Assembly (NCBI RefSeq): GCF_024753285.1
Contig: NZ_JANUGW010000003.1
Location: forward strand, 1 to 64,000
Source of the DNA: Massilia pinisoli
GTDB lineage: Bacteria; Pseudomonadota; Gammaproteobacteria; Burkholderiales; Burkholderiaceae_D
Direction: 5' to 3'
DNA: 64,000 bases
Part shown: positions 25,707 through 34,094 of the stretch, one piece after another
Layout: every line of letters begins with the position of its first letter
How positions within the stretch are numbered: position 1 is the stretch's first letter
The notes under the pieces: model-generated
Told to the model about the DNA's origin: nothing
The model's input: the letters and a program-made list of their open reading frames with translations, nothing else
Database searches by the model: none
Position numbers and translations under genes: made by a program

Positions 25707-27215
25707 ATGGCAACAACATCACCACCACCCGTGCTGGAGGTATCCGGCATCCGCAAGCGGTTCGGCGCCGTCACGGTGCTCGACGGCGTCCAGCTGACCA
25801 TCCGTCCCGGCGAGATCCACGCGCTGATGGGCGAAAACGGTGCCGGCAAGAGCACCCTGATGAAGATCCTGGCCGGCGTGTACCAGCCGGACGCCGGCGA
25901 GATCCGCGTGGCCGGCAAGCTTGTTCGCATCGGCTGCTCGGCGGATGCGCGCGCCTGCGGCATCAACCTGATCTACCAGGAGCTGTCCGTCGCGGCGAAC
26001 CTCACCGTCGCGCAAAACATCTTCATGGGCGCGGAGCCGCGCGGGCGCTTCGGCATCGTCGACACGGCCCGGATGAACCAGCGCGCGGCCGAGGTGCTGA
26101 AGACCCTGGGCGCCACGTTCGCACCCACGCGCATCGCGAGCGGTCTGTCGATCGCCGACCAGCAGCAGGTCGAGATCGCCCGCGCCCTCGTGCACGACAG
26201 CCGCGTGCTGATCATGGACGAGCCGACGGCGGCGCTGTCCGAACGCGAGACGGCGCGCCTGTTCGACGTGATGCGTGCGCTGCGCGAGCGCGGCATCGCG
26301 ATCATCTACATCAGCCACCGCATGGCCGAGGTGCGCATGCTCGCGGACCGCGTGACCGTGCTGCGCGACGGCACGTGGATCGGCGAGCTGACGCGCGAGG
26401 AAGCGACGCCGGACACGGTCGTCCGGATGATGGTCGGCCGCGAACTGGGCGGCTTTTATGAACACACGGCGCGGCGCGCGCCCGGGCCCGTGCGCCTGAA
26501 GCTGGCCGGCGTGCACGGCGCCAAGGTGCATCCCGCGACACTGGAAGTGCGGGCCGGCGAGATCGTCGGACTCGCGGGTCTCGTGGGCGCGGGCCGCACG
26601 GAACTGGCGCGCCTCGTCTTCGGCGCCGACCGCCTCGCGGGGGGCACGGTCGAAGTGGATGGCCGGCCCGTGTCGATCCGCACGCCGCTCGACGCCATCC
26701 GCCTGGGCCTCGCGTACGTGCCGGAAGACCGGAAGGGGCAAGGCCTGTTCCTGCAACAGACCCTGCTCGCGAACGTGACGATGAACGTGCTGGGCAAGCA
26801 CGCGCGCTGCGGCGTGCTGCGCCGGGGCGAGCTGCTGGACGTCACGCGCGATGCGATGTCGAAGCTGTCGGCGCGCGGCGCGGGACCGAACGGCATCATC
26901 GGCGGGCTCTCGGGCGGCAACCAGCAAAAGCTGCTGCTGGCGCGCTGGCTGGAAATCAAGCCGCGCGTGCTGATCCTCGACGAGCCCACGCGCGGCGTGG
27001 ACATCGGCGCCAAGCACGAGATCTACCGGATCATCCACGAACTGGCCGACGCCGGCGTCGCGGTGCTGTGCATCTCGAGCGAACTGGCGGAAATCATCGG
27101 CGTGTGCGACCGCGTGGTCGTGATGCGCGAAGGCTGGCTCGCGGGCGAACTGGAAGGCGAAGGCATCACCCAGGAAAACATCATGGCACTGGCCACCCTG
27201 GCCCAGGCCGCATAG
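25707..27215 (+). CDS. Sugar ABC transporter ATP-binding protein (RbsA/MglA-like double cassette)
   Basis: A 502-residue protein with two tandem ABC domains. Cassette 1 has an intact Walker A ([12 protein letters not shown], about residues 44-55), a degenerate signature (LSIADQQQ) and a Walker B ([12 protein letters not shown]). Cassette 2 has a degenerate Walker A ([13 protein letters not shown]) but a canonical signature ([14 protein letters not shown]) and Walker B ([11 protein letters not shown]). This complementary degeneracy is normal for the RbsA/MglA family. GGAGGAGAC precedes the ATG at 25707. It energises uptake with the permease gene that begins nine bases downstream. Confidence 0.95.
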   Translation: MATTSPPPVLEVSGIRKRFGAVTVLDGVQLTIRPGEIHALMGENGAGKSTLMKILAGVYQPDAGEIRVAGKLVRIGCSADARACGINLIYQELSVAANLTVAQNIFMGAEPRGRFGIVDTARMNQRAAEVLKTLGATFAPTRIASGLSIADQQQVEIARALVHDSRVLIMDEPTAALSERETARLFDVMRALRERGIAIIYISHRMAEVRMLADRVTVLRDGTWIGELTREEATPDTVVRMMVGRELGGFYEHTARRAPGPVRLKLAGVHGAKVHPATLEVRAGEIVGLAGLVGAGRTELARLVFGADRLAGGTVEVDGRPVSIRTPLDAIRLGLAYVPEDRKGQGLFLQQTLLANVTMNVLGKHARCGVLRRGELLDVTRDAMSKLSARGAGPNGIIGGLSGGNQQKLLLARWLEIKPRVLILDEPTRGVDIGAKHEIYRIIHELADAGVAVLCISSELAEIIGVCDRVVVMREGWLAGELEGEGITQENIMALATLAQAA

Positions 27216-27223
27216 GAGACATC

Positions 27224-28252
27224 ATGCAGACTCTGAAATCATCCCTTCCCGCGGCGCCGCATGCGGGCACGCACGGCGGCGTCAAGCAGGCGTTCTCGCG
27301 CATGTTCGCGACGATGGGCATGCTGCCCGTACTCGTCGCGCTGTACGTCGTGTTCTACTTCCTGACCGGCTACTTTGCCGAAGACGGCGTGTCGAATTTC
27401 GCGACGATGGCCAACACGATGAACGTGCTGCGCCAGAGCTCCATCAACCTCGTGCTCGCGACCGGCATGACGTTCGTGATCCTCACGGGCGGCATCGACC
27501 TGTCCGTCGGTTCCGTGCTCGCCGTGTCCGCCGTGCTGGGGATGATCGCATCGCTGCCGGGCCATGCGCCGTCGCTGTCGTTGCCCGTCTTCGTGCTCGC
27601 GGGCCTCGGCATGGGGCTGCTCAACGGCTTGCTCGTCGCCGTCTTCAAGATCAATCCGTTCGTCGTCACGCTCGGCACGATGACGGCGCTGCGCGGTACC
27701 GCGTACCTTCTCGCCGACGGCACGACGATCCTGAACCGCGAGATCCCGAGCTTCGAGTGGATCGGCAACGGCTCGTTCGCCGGCCTGCCTTGGCTCGTGT
27801 GGGTCGCTGCCGCGCTCGTGGTGCTCGCGTGGTTCATCCTGCGCCGCACGGTGCTCGGCATGCACGTGTATGCGGTGGGCGGCAATGCGCAGGCGGCGCG
27901 CCTCACCGGCATCAAGGTCGGTCTCGTCCTCGTGTTCGTGTATGCGTTTTCCGGCCTGTGCGCGGGCACCGCGGGCGCCATGTCGGCCAGCCGGCTGTAT
28001 GGTGCGAACGGCAACTGGGGCTCCGGCTACGAACTCGATGCGATCGCGGCGGTGGTCCTCGGCGGCACGAGCCTGATGGGCGGTGTGGGCACGATCTGGG
28101 GCACGGTGACGGGCGCGCTGATCATCGGCCTCCTCAACAACGGCCTCACGATCCTCGGCTTGTCGTCGTTCTGGCAGTACGTCGCGAAAGGCACGGTCAT
28201 CGTGCTGGCCGTGATGCTCGATAAATGGCGTTACCAACAACAGGCGAACTGA
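27224..28252 (+). CDS. Sugar ABC transporter permease (RbsC-like)
   Basis: A 342-residue inner-membrane permease with about nine or ten hydrophobic segments and family motifs TGGIDLSVGSVLA (about residues 86-98), INPFVVTLGTMTALRG and AVVLGGTSLMGGVGTIWGTVTGALIIG. The ATG at 27224 follows AGGAGAC. The frame runs open upstream inside the ATPase gene but only as overlap. It pairs with the double-cassette ATPase and is followed one base later by a sugar kinase. Confidence 0.95.
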   Translation: MQTLKSSLPAAPHAGTHGGVKQAFSRMFATMGMLPVLVALYVVFYFLTGYFAEDGVSNFATMANTMNVLRQSSINLVLATGMTFVILTGGIDLSVGSVLAVSAVLGMIASLPGHAPSLSLPVFVLAGLGMGLLNGLLVAVFKINPFVVTLGTMTALRGTAYLLADGTTILNREIPSFEWIGNGSFAGLPWLVWVAAALVVLAWFILRRTVLGMHVYAVGGNAQAARLTGIKVGLVLVFVYAFSGLCAGTAGAMSASRLYGANGNWGSGYELDAIAAVVLGGTSLMGGVGTIWGTVTGALIIGLLNNGLTILGLSSFWQYVAKGTVIVLAVMLDKWRYQQQAN

Positions 28253-28253
28253 C

Positions 28254-29174
28254 ATGCAAGCACAACGACTCCCCCGCTACGTGGTCTTCGGCGAAGCGCT
28301 CACCGACATGATCCGCCAGGACGACGGCACGTGGCGCTCGCTGCCCGGCGGCTCGTGCTGGAACGTGGCCCGCGTCGGCGCGCGGCTCGGCGTGCCCACG
28401 GGGTATGCCGGCGCCGTCAGCATGGATGCCTTCGGCGACGAGATCGCGGAGGCGGGTGCCGCGGCCGGCCTGGATGCGCGCTTCCTGCAGCGTGTCGATG
28501 CGCCGCCGTTCATCGCGATGGTGACGTCGCGCCATCCGCCCCGTTACGTCTTCCTGGGCGAGAACAGCGCGGACCTGCACTTCCGGCCCGAGCTGCTGCC
28601 GGCCGGCTGGCTCGACGCGGCCGACGTCATCCACGTGGGCAGCCTGGCACTGGCGCGCGGCCCGCTGGCGCGGCGCCTCGTGGAACAGGCGCTGATGGCA
28701 CGCCAGGCCGGCAAGCGCATCGCGTTCGACCCGAACTTCCGCACCGCGATGCGCGACGCGTCGTACCGGCCCACGTTCGAGCTGATCGCGTCGATCGCCA
28801 GCCACGTCAAGGTGTCGGACGAAGATCTGGAAGGCCTGTTCCCGGGCCTCGCGCAGCGCGACGCGCTCGCGGCGCTGCGCGCGCTGGCGCCGGCTGCCGA
28901 GATCCTCTTTACGCGCGGTGCCGACGGTCTTTCCCTGATCGGCGGCGATCAGGTGCTCGACGCTCCGGCATGCCGCGTCGACGTCGTCGATACCGTCGGC
29001 TGCGGCGACGCGTCGATGGCCGCGTGGATCAGCGGGCTGCTGCTGCATCCGGAGATGCCGGCACCGCGCCAGCTCGCGCGCATCGCGGCGGTGGCCGCCA
29101 CGGCTGCCATGCATGCGGGGCCGTACGCGCCCACTGAGAACGAAGTCGAAGCCCTGCTCGAGCCTGCCCTGTAG
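28254..29174 (+). CDS. PfkB-family sugar kinase (fructokinase-like), ABC operon copy
   Basis: A 306-residue ribokinase-fold enzyme that phosphorylates an imported sugar. N-terminal GEALTDMI and GGSCWNVARVGARLG are substrate-side motifs. The C-terminal catalytic motif reads DTVGCGDASMAAW, that is GCGD rather than the common GAGD, with the catalytic Asp kept. It starts one base after the permease stop. A closely similar paralogue (30511-31440) lies on the opposite strand nearby. The family and the mannose/fructose context favour fructokinase, but other hexoses are possible. A hairpin begins on its stop codon. Confidence 0.92.
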   Translation: MQAQRLPRYVVFGEALTDMIRQDDGTWRSLPGGSCWNVARVGARLGVPTGYAGAVSMDAFGDEIAEAGAAAGLDARFLQRVDAPPFIAMVTSRHPPRYVFLGENSADLHFRPELLPAGWLDAADVIHVGSLALARGPLARRLVEQALMARQAGKRIAFDPNFRTAMRDASYRPTFELIASIASHVKVSDEDLEGLFPGLAQRDALAALRALAPAAEILFTRGADGLSLIGGDQVLDAPACRVDVVDTVGCGDASMAAWISGLLLHPEMPAPRQLARIAAVAATAAMHAGPYAPTENEVEALLEPAL

Positions 29175-29197
29175 GGTGGGCACGGGGTGCCCACCCT
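29173..29197. repeat. REP-like palindrome, copy 1
   Basis: A perfect 10-bp inverted repeat, AGGGTGGGCA (29173-29182) and TGCCCACCCT (29188-29197), with loop CGGGG, begins inside the kinase stop codon. The same TAGGGTGGGCA arm occurs at 41601-41647 on the other strand. Such palindromes are often scattered as REP elements in related genomes. It may also stabilise or end the kinase transcript before the porin gene. Confidence 0.6.
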
Positions 29198-29283
29198 GCG
29201 AATGATCCTGTTCCATTGACCTGCCGCGGCATCTGCGCCGCGGCCGGACGGGACTCGCTTTGCCCAAAACATCAGGAGACAAC

Positions 29284-30510
29284 ATGCGCATGAACCACAT
29301 CGCGCTGGCGCTGCTCGCGCTCGCGTGGAGCATCCCCGCGTCCGCGCTGGACATCCAGAACTACCTGCGCGCCAACGCGGCCGCCAATTCCGAGCACGGC
29401 GGCCAGACCTGCTTCGGCCTTGCCGGCGCGGGCGCCAAATACCGGCTCGGCAACGAGTGCGGCGTCTATGGCGAGACGATGCTGGGCCAGACCTTGCAGA
29501 ACGGCGACGACGGCGAGCAGGTGAAGGCGTACGCGATGCTCAATCTCGGCAACGCGGCCGCGTCGAGCAATGCGAGGCGGCCGGAGGGCAGCTGGAAGAT
29601 CGGCCTGCCGCAGGCGTATTTCGCGATCGAGCACCTGTCCGGGCTGCGCGGCGCGTCCGTGTGGATCGGCCGGCGCTACTACAAGCGCGAAGGCGCGAAC
29701 GTCAACGACTTCCTGTACTGGAATCCGTCGGGCATGGGTGCCGGCATCGAGAACGTGCCCGTGGGCCCGATGCAGTTCAGCTACGCCTACCTGCACGACG
29801 ACCAGCAGACGATGCCGATCATGCGCGTGGGCGACACGGCGAACCGCCACGACTTCCAGCTGCGCGGCATGCCCGTGAATCCGGGCGGGACGCTGGAACT
29901 GGGCCTCGCGCTGATCCGCGGCGACGGCGAGCTTGGCCACCACGGCGGCTCGATGGTCACGGTGCAGCACCGCCAGCGCCTGCTGGCCGGCGCCGGCGAG
30001 AACCGCCTCGCGCTGCAGTGGGGCACGGGCGCGGGCACGGACAACGGCGCGACGGGCGACATCACGAACGGCCGCGACGTGCACCGGCTGCGCGTCGTCG
30101 ACAGCTGGTATGCGCAGGTCACGCGGCGCTTCGGCGCGGAACTCGTCGGCGTCTGGCAGCGCGACACGGCGCACGATGCGGCGAAAGCGAAGACGTGGGC
30201 GTCGGCCGGGGGACGCCTGTCGTACGGCCTGCGCGACCACGTGAAGCTGCTGGCGGACCTCGGCCACGACCGCGTCGCGCCGCAGAACGGCGACGTACGC
30301 CGGCTGACCAAGTTCACGGGCGCCGTCGCGTTCTCGTCCGCGCCCGGCTATTTCGACCGTCCCGAACTGCGGCTGTTCTTCACGCACGCGCACTGGAACG
30401 AGGCCGCGCGCGCGGCGGCGCGCGTGAACGATCCGCTGGCCGCCAATGGCATTTTCGGCACGACGCTGTCCGGCTACACCGTCGGCGTCACGTTCGAAAA
30501 CTGCTGGTGA
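29284..30510 (+). CDS. LamB/maltoporin-family outer-membrane carbohydrate porin
   Basis: A 408-residue outer-membrane channel for oligosaccharides. It has a signal peptide (residues 1-22) and the maltoporin hallmarks: a cysteine pair in QTCFGLAGAGAKYRLGNECGVYGE (split here only for description), GRRYYKREGANVNDFLYWNPSG near residue 135, and a C-terminal GYTVGVTFENCW that mirrors the LamB end. AGGAGAC precedes the ATG at 29284. It closes the ABC transporter-kinase operon. Its stop directly abuts the stop of the convergent second kinase. It probably passes oligosaccharides into the periplasm, possibly including products of the mannan enzymes. Confidence 0.9.
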   Translation: MRMNHIALALLALAWSIPASALDIQNYLRANAAANSEHGGQTCFGLAGAGAKYRLGNECGVYGETMLGQTLQNGDDGEQVKAYAMLNLGNAAASSNARRPEGSWKIGLPQAYFAIEHLSGLRGASVWIGRRYYKREGANVNDFLYWNPSGMGAGIENVPVGPMQFSYAYLHDDQQTMPIMRVGDTANRHDFQLRGMPVNPGGTLELGLALIRGDGELGHHGGSMVTVQHRQRLLAGAGENRLALQWGTGAGTDNGATGDITNGRDVHRLRVVDSWYAQVTRRFGAELVGVWQRDTAHDAAKAKTWASAGGRLSYGLRDHVKLLADLGHDRVAPQNGDVRRLTKFTGAVAFSSAPGYFDRPELRLFFTHAHWNEAARAAARVNDPLAANGIFGTTLSGYTVGVTFENCW

Positions 30511-31440
30511 TCAGGCATGCATCCCGGCCAGCAAGGTATCGATCGCAGCAAGCGACGGCGGCGTGGCACCGGCCGCGAGACACGCCGCGGCGCCCGCGGC
30601 GACGGCAAAGCGCAGGTGCGCGAGGCCGTCGCGTTCGGGCGCATGCAGCATGCTCCACGCGAGCGCCGCGATGCTGGCGTCGCCCGCGCCGACCGTGTCC
30701 ACGGGCGTGATGCGCGGTGCCGGCACCTGCCACGACCCTGCGGGCGTATGCAGCGACGCGCCGGCCGCGCCTTTCGTGTACAGGTAGCTGGCATCGGGGT
30801 TCCAGCCGCGCAAGGTGGCGAAGGCGGCGTCGGCATCGTGCGTGCGCAGCAGGCCGGCGAGGTCTTCCTCCGACACCTTGATCACGTCGGCCAGCGCCGT
30901 CATGCGGCGCAAGGTGGGGTCGTAGTTCTCGTCCATCAGCGCGCGGAAGTTCGGGTCGTAGCTGATGCGTACCCCGTGCGCCTTCAGTGTCTCCGCGAGT
31001 GCGACGAGCTTGCCCGCCAGCGGCTGGCGCGCGAGGCTGATGCCGCCGAAGTGCGCCCAGCGGCACCCACCCATCCAGCCTTGGGGCAGCAGCGCGGCGT
31101 CGAAGTGCAGGTCGGCGCTGTCGTCGCCGACGAAGAAATAGCTGGGCGGGTCGAGCTTGTGCACGATGGCGAGCAGCGGCGATTTGTCGAGGCGCTGCAG
31201 GAAGCGGTCGTCCAGGCCGGCGTCGAGGCTGGCGCGCCACAGCTGGTCGCCGAATACGTCGCGGCTGACGGCGCCCGCGAACGCGCTGGGCGCGCCCAGC
31301 TTCGCCATCGCGCGCGCCACGTTCCACGTCGAGCCGCCCGTCACGCTGTGCCAGCGCGTGGCAGCGGCGTCATCGACGATCATGTCCGTCAGGGCTTCGC
31401 CTGCGGCGACGAATACGGGAAAGTCGCTCATGTCAATCAT
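30511..31440 (-). CDS. PfkB-family sugar kinase (fructokinase-like), mannan-island copy
   Basis: A 309-residue ribokinase-fold kinase clearly paralogous to the one at 28254-29174: both share GEALTDMI, GG(S)xWNVARAxAxLG, DDRFLQR-type and SADLHF segments. It has the canonical DTVGAGDASIAAL motif. I chose the ATG at 31440 because AAGGA lies about seven bases upstream and the AGE gene ends one base before. An internal ATG at 31431 is possible. It follows the AGE-family gene in an operon, which fits phosphorylation of fructose made by mannose isomerisation. Confidence 0.92.
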   Translation of the reverse strand: MIDMSDFPVFVAAGEALTDMIVDDAAATRWHSVTGGSTWNVARAMAKLGAPSAFAGAVSRDVFGDQLWRASLDAGLDDRFLQRLDKSPLLAIVHKLDPPSYFFVGDDSADLHFDAALLPQGWMGGCRWAHFGGISLARQPLAGKLVALAETLKAHGVRISYDPNFRALMDENYDPTLRRMTALADVIKVSEEDLAGLLRTHDADAAFATLRGWNPDASYLYTKGAAGASLHTPAGSWQVPAPRITPVDTVGAGDASIAALAWSMLHAPERDGLAHLRFAVAAGAAACLAAGATPPSLAAIDTLLAGMHA

Positions 31441-31441
31441 G

Positions 31442-32653
31442 TCAGTCCTTCGTGAGCACGGGCAGCACTTCGTAGCAGGCGCCCATCGTGTGGTAGTCGA
31501 CCTTGCCGGCCGGGCTCTTTTCATCGGTCAGCTTTTCGTTGGCCGGACCGAGGATGCGGTACCACGCGCCGTGCTCGTGGTCGACGAAGTGTTCCCAGCT
31601 ATAGGCCCAGATGCGGTCGTACCACGTCCAATACGCCTGGTCGCCCGTGCGCGCGCCGAGGAGGGCGGCGGCGGCGAGGCTCTCGGCCTGCACCCAGAAG
31701 TATTTGTCGGCGTCGCAGATTTCGTCCTGCGGGCCGAAGCCGTAGTAGATGCCGCCATGGTGCGCATCCCACGCCTTCGACAGCGCCGCGTCGAACAGCT
31801 GGCGCGCGCGCGGCACGAGCCAGTCGGACGGGCCGGCCATCAGGTCCTTGTGGCGTTCCATGATCAACAGGAGCTTGGCCCATTCCGTCAGGTGGCCCGG
31901 CTGGTAGCCCCACGGGCGGAAGATGTTCGTCTTGTCGTCGCGGTTGTAGTCCGGGTCGACGGACCAGTCGCTGTTGTAGTGTTCCCAGACCAGGTTGCCG
32001 TACAGCGCGGCCTGGCGCACGGTGATGTTGTGCGCGAGCGTCTCCGCGCGCCACAGGAATTTCGTGTCGCCCGTCGCGTCGAACGCGGCCAGCATCGCTT
32101 CGCAGGCGTGCATGTTGGCGTTCTGGCCGCGGTACGGGAACAGCGTCGCCCAGTCGCCGCTCGCCTCGTCCGCGTACAGGCCGTGCGCCGGTTCCCAGAA
32201 GCGGCGTTCCATCAGGTCGTACGTCTCGTCCAGCCAGGCGCGCGCCTCGTCGACGCCGGCCATGATGGCGTGCGCGTATGCGAGCAGCACGAAGGCGAGG
32301 CCGTAGCAGTGGTTCGTGTCGTCCGTGACCTTCTTCGCACCGTCGTTCCAGTCCAGCGTCCACGCATAGCCGCCCGTTTCCGGATTGCGGTGCGCGTCGC
32401 GCAAAAAGCGCAGGCCGTGCAGCACGCGGTCGCGGTCGGCGGGTTCGCGGAACCGGCGCCACGCCATCGAGAAATTGAAGACGAAGCGCGTGCTGCTCAC
32501 CAGGTGGCGCGTGTGCGCATCGTAGACCGTGCCGTCGTCCTTGTAGAAATGATAGAAGCCGCCGCTCGGGTCGGTGCAGCGCGGATCGTAGAACTGGCGG
32601 GTGTGGCGGATGTGCTGCAGCAGTGTCGCGCGGGATCGGAAATCGGGAAGCAT
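31442..32653 (-). CDS. AGE-family epimerase/isomerase, probable D-mannose isomerase
   Basis: A 403-residue (alpha/alpha)6-barrel protein of the N-acylglucosamine 2-epimerase family. Motifs include TRFVFNFSMAW (about residues 56-66), NANMHACEAMLAAFDATGD (about 178-196), PGHLTEWAKLLL and KYFWVQAESLAAAALL, carrying the conserved catalytic histidines. Members act as GlcNAc 2-epimerase, cellobiose/mannobiose 2-epimerase or mannose isomerase. The adjacent fructokinase-like gene, one base apart, and the mannan hydrolases favour mannose-to-fructose isomerisation. Absence of a GH130 phosphorylase argues against the mannobiose-epimerase route. Confidence 0.88.
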   Translation of the reverse strand: MLPDFRSRATLLQHIRHTRQFYDPRCTDPSGGFYHFYKDDGTVYDAHTRHLVSSTRFVFNFSMAWRRFREPADRDRVLHGLRFLRDAHRNPETGGYAWTLDWNDGAKKVTDDTNHCYGLAFVLLAYAHAIMAGVDEARAWLDETYDLMERRFWEPAHGLYADEASGDWATLFPYRGQNANMHACEAMLAAFDATGDTKFLWRAETLAHNITVRQAALYGNLVWEHYNSDWSVDPDYNRDDKTNIFRPWGYQPGHLTEWAKLLLIMERHKDLMAGPSDWLVPRARQLFDAALSKAWDAHHGGIYYGFGPQDEICDADKYFWVQAESLAAAALLGARTGDQAYWTWYDRIWAYSWEHFVDHEHGAWYRILGPANEKLTDEKSPAGKVDYHTMGACYEVLPVLTKD

Positions 32654-32731
32654 GGGTCGGTCGTGATGAGTGAATCGGTGAGAGGCGCCCCGTCGTGCGG
32701 CGCGGGCGCCATGCGGGTCGATGGCGGGCGG

Positions 32732-33835
32732 TTATCTGCGCATGCGGTAGTCCTCGCACACGGTGCTGGCACGCACGATCAGTTCGACCGGGGCCACCTG
32801 TTCCAGCGGCGGGTCCTGCGGGCCGCGCAGCAGCAACTCGACGCCCAGCGCGCCCAGTTCCTTCTTGTTGATGCGCAAGGTCGTCAGCGGACGGTGGCCC
32901 AGCACGGCGCCGGGGATGTCGTCGAAGCCCACGATCGACACGTCGTGCGGCACCGTCTTCCCGGCCGCGAGGCAGGCGCGCATCGCGACGAGGGCGGCGG
33001 CGTCGTTGTAGCAGAACACGGCATCGGGCGGGTGCGGCTGGTTCAGGAGCGCCTGCATCGCCTCGTAGGCGCCCGTCTCGAGGTCGACGCCATCCGGGAT
33101 GCACGTCTCCAGGCGCGGGTCGGCCAGCATGCCGGCGTCGAACAGCGCCTGGCGGTAGCCGCGGTTGCGCTCGCGGATGCTGTAGTGACCCAGCGAGCCG
33201 GAGATCATGCCGATGCGCTCGCGTCCCAGCGAAATCAGGTGGCGCGTGGCGAGGTAACCGCCCATGTGGTTGTCCGGATTGACGGAGCTGTAGCCGCGCA
33301 GCTTCATGTCGATGAGGACGAGGGGCTTGCCGCTGCCGCGCAGGGCGTTCAGCAACTCGGGTTCGAAGAAGCCGGCGCACACGATGGCATCCGGCGCGTG
33401 CATGCGCAGCTGTTCCGTCACCCCGTCGGCCGGCCCCACGGCCATGAACGACAAGACGATGCCCTGCTTGCGGCACGCTTCCTCGGCGCCGTGCAGCACG
33501 GGCGAATAGAACGGGCTGCTGGCCGCCGTGTTGTGCTGACGGTGCAGCAGGAACGTCAGGCGGCGGATGCGCTTGCGGCGCAGCTTGCAGAAGTCATAGC
33601 CCAGTTCGTGGGCTGCCGACAACACCATCTGGCGCGTGCTTTCCGTCAGGCCCGGCTCGTTCTTGAGGGCGCGCGAGATCGTGCCGGCCGAGACGCCGGC
33701 GTACTTGGCCAGGTCGCGGATCGTGACCGGCGCCGGGCTTGCGCCCGCTGGGGTGCGTGAGGGTTCGGGGTTCACACTGTCTCCGGAATCATTTGCGACG
33801 CCCTGGGCGCCGCTCGTTTGAATGGAGTCTTGCAT
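32732..33835 (-). CDS. LacI family transcriptional regulator of the mannan island
   Basis: A 367-residue repressor. An N-terminal extension (residues 1-35) precedes the helix-turn-helix VTIRDLAKYAGVSAGTISRALK (about 37-58), then a hinge and a sugar-sensing domain ending in DDIPGAVLGHRPLTTLRINKKELG. The ATG at 33835 is chosen over an open upstream frame because the upstream frame covers promoter and palindromic sites. It heads the regulator-AGE-kinase transcript and faces the transporter-hydrolase operon. Two GTTTAGT/ACTAAAC inverted repeats lie between them. Confidence 0.93.
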   Translation of the reverse strand: MQDSIQTSGAQGVANDSGDSVNPEPSRTPAGASPAPVTIRDLAKYAGVSAGTISRALKNEPGLTESTRQMVLSAAHELGYDFCKLRRKRIRRLTFLLHRQHNTAASSPFYSPVLHGAEEACRKQGIVLSFMAVGPADGVTEQLRMHAPDAIVCAGFFEPELLNALRGSGKPLVLIDMKLRGYSSVNPDNHMGGYLATRHLISLGRERIGMISGSLGHYSIRERNRGYRQALFDAGMLADPRLETCIPDGVDLETGAYEAMQALLNQPHPPDAVFCYNDAAALVAMRACLAAGKTVPHDVSIVGFDDIPGAVLGHRPLTTLRINKKELGALGVELLLRGPQDPPLEQVAPVELIVRASTVCEDYRMRR

Positions 33836-33879
33836 ATCAAAATCGCCTTGGTCAAACGTCAGTCGGCACTTCAAGTCAA

Positions 33880-33900
33880 GTTTAGTCGGCTTTACTAAAC
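33880..33900. promoter_or_regulatory. Candidate operator A: GTTTAGT-N7-ACTAAAC
   Basis: A perfect 7-bp inverted repeat (33880-33886 and 33894-33900) lies 45 bases upstream of the LacI start. It overlaps a second, 12-base perfect palindrome AAACAGCTGTTT (33897-33908). A TTGACT -35-like element for the regulator on the minus strand adjoins it. Confidence 0.55.
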
Positions 33901-33959
33901 AGCTGTTTGCCCGGTATATTCTCAATTTAAGAAACCGATTTCATAAGAGGGTAGCGCAT

Positions 33960-33981
33960 GTTTAGTGACGACTGACTAAAC
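33960..33981. promoter_or_regulatory. Candidate operator B: GTTTAGT-N8-ACTAAAC
   Basis: The same two arms as operator A recur (33960-33966 and 33975-33981) with one extra spacer base, about 115 bases before the FHS transporter start and 79 bases from operator A (centre to centre about 80). Two identical palindromes in one divergent promoter region strongly suggest cooperative repressor binding or looping. Confidence 0.58.
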
Positions 33982-34094
33982 TCCGCCGCGAACCCGACGT
34001 CGCGTTTGACCCCACCATCCTGCTTATGCAGAATATTTTTTACAAAAAAGTTACTCGTTTATAAGTTAGCGGTAACATCCACAAGGAGACAAGC

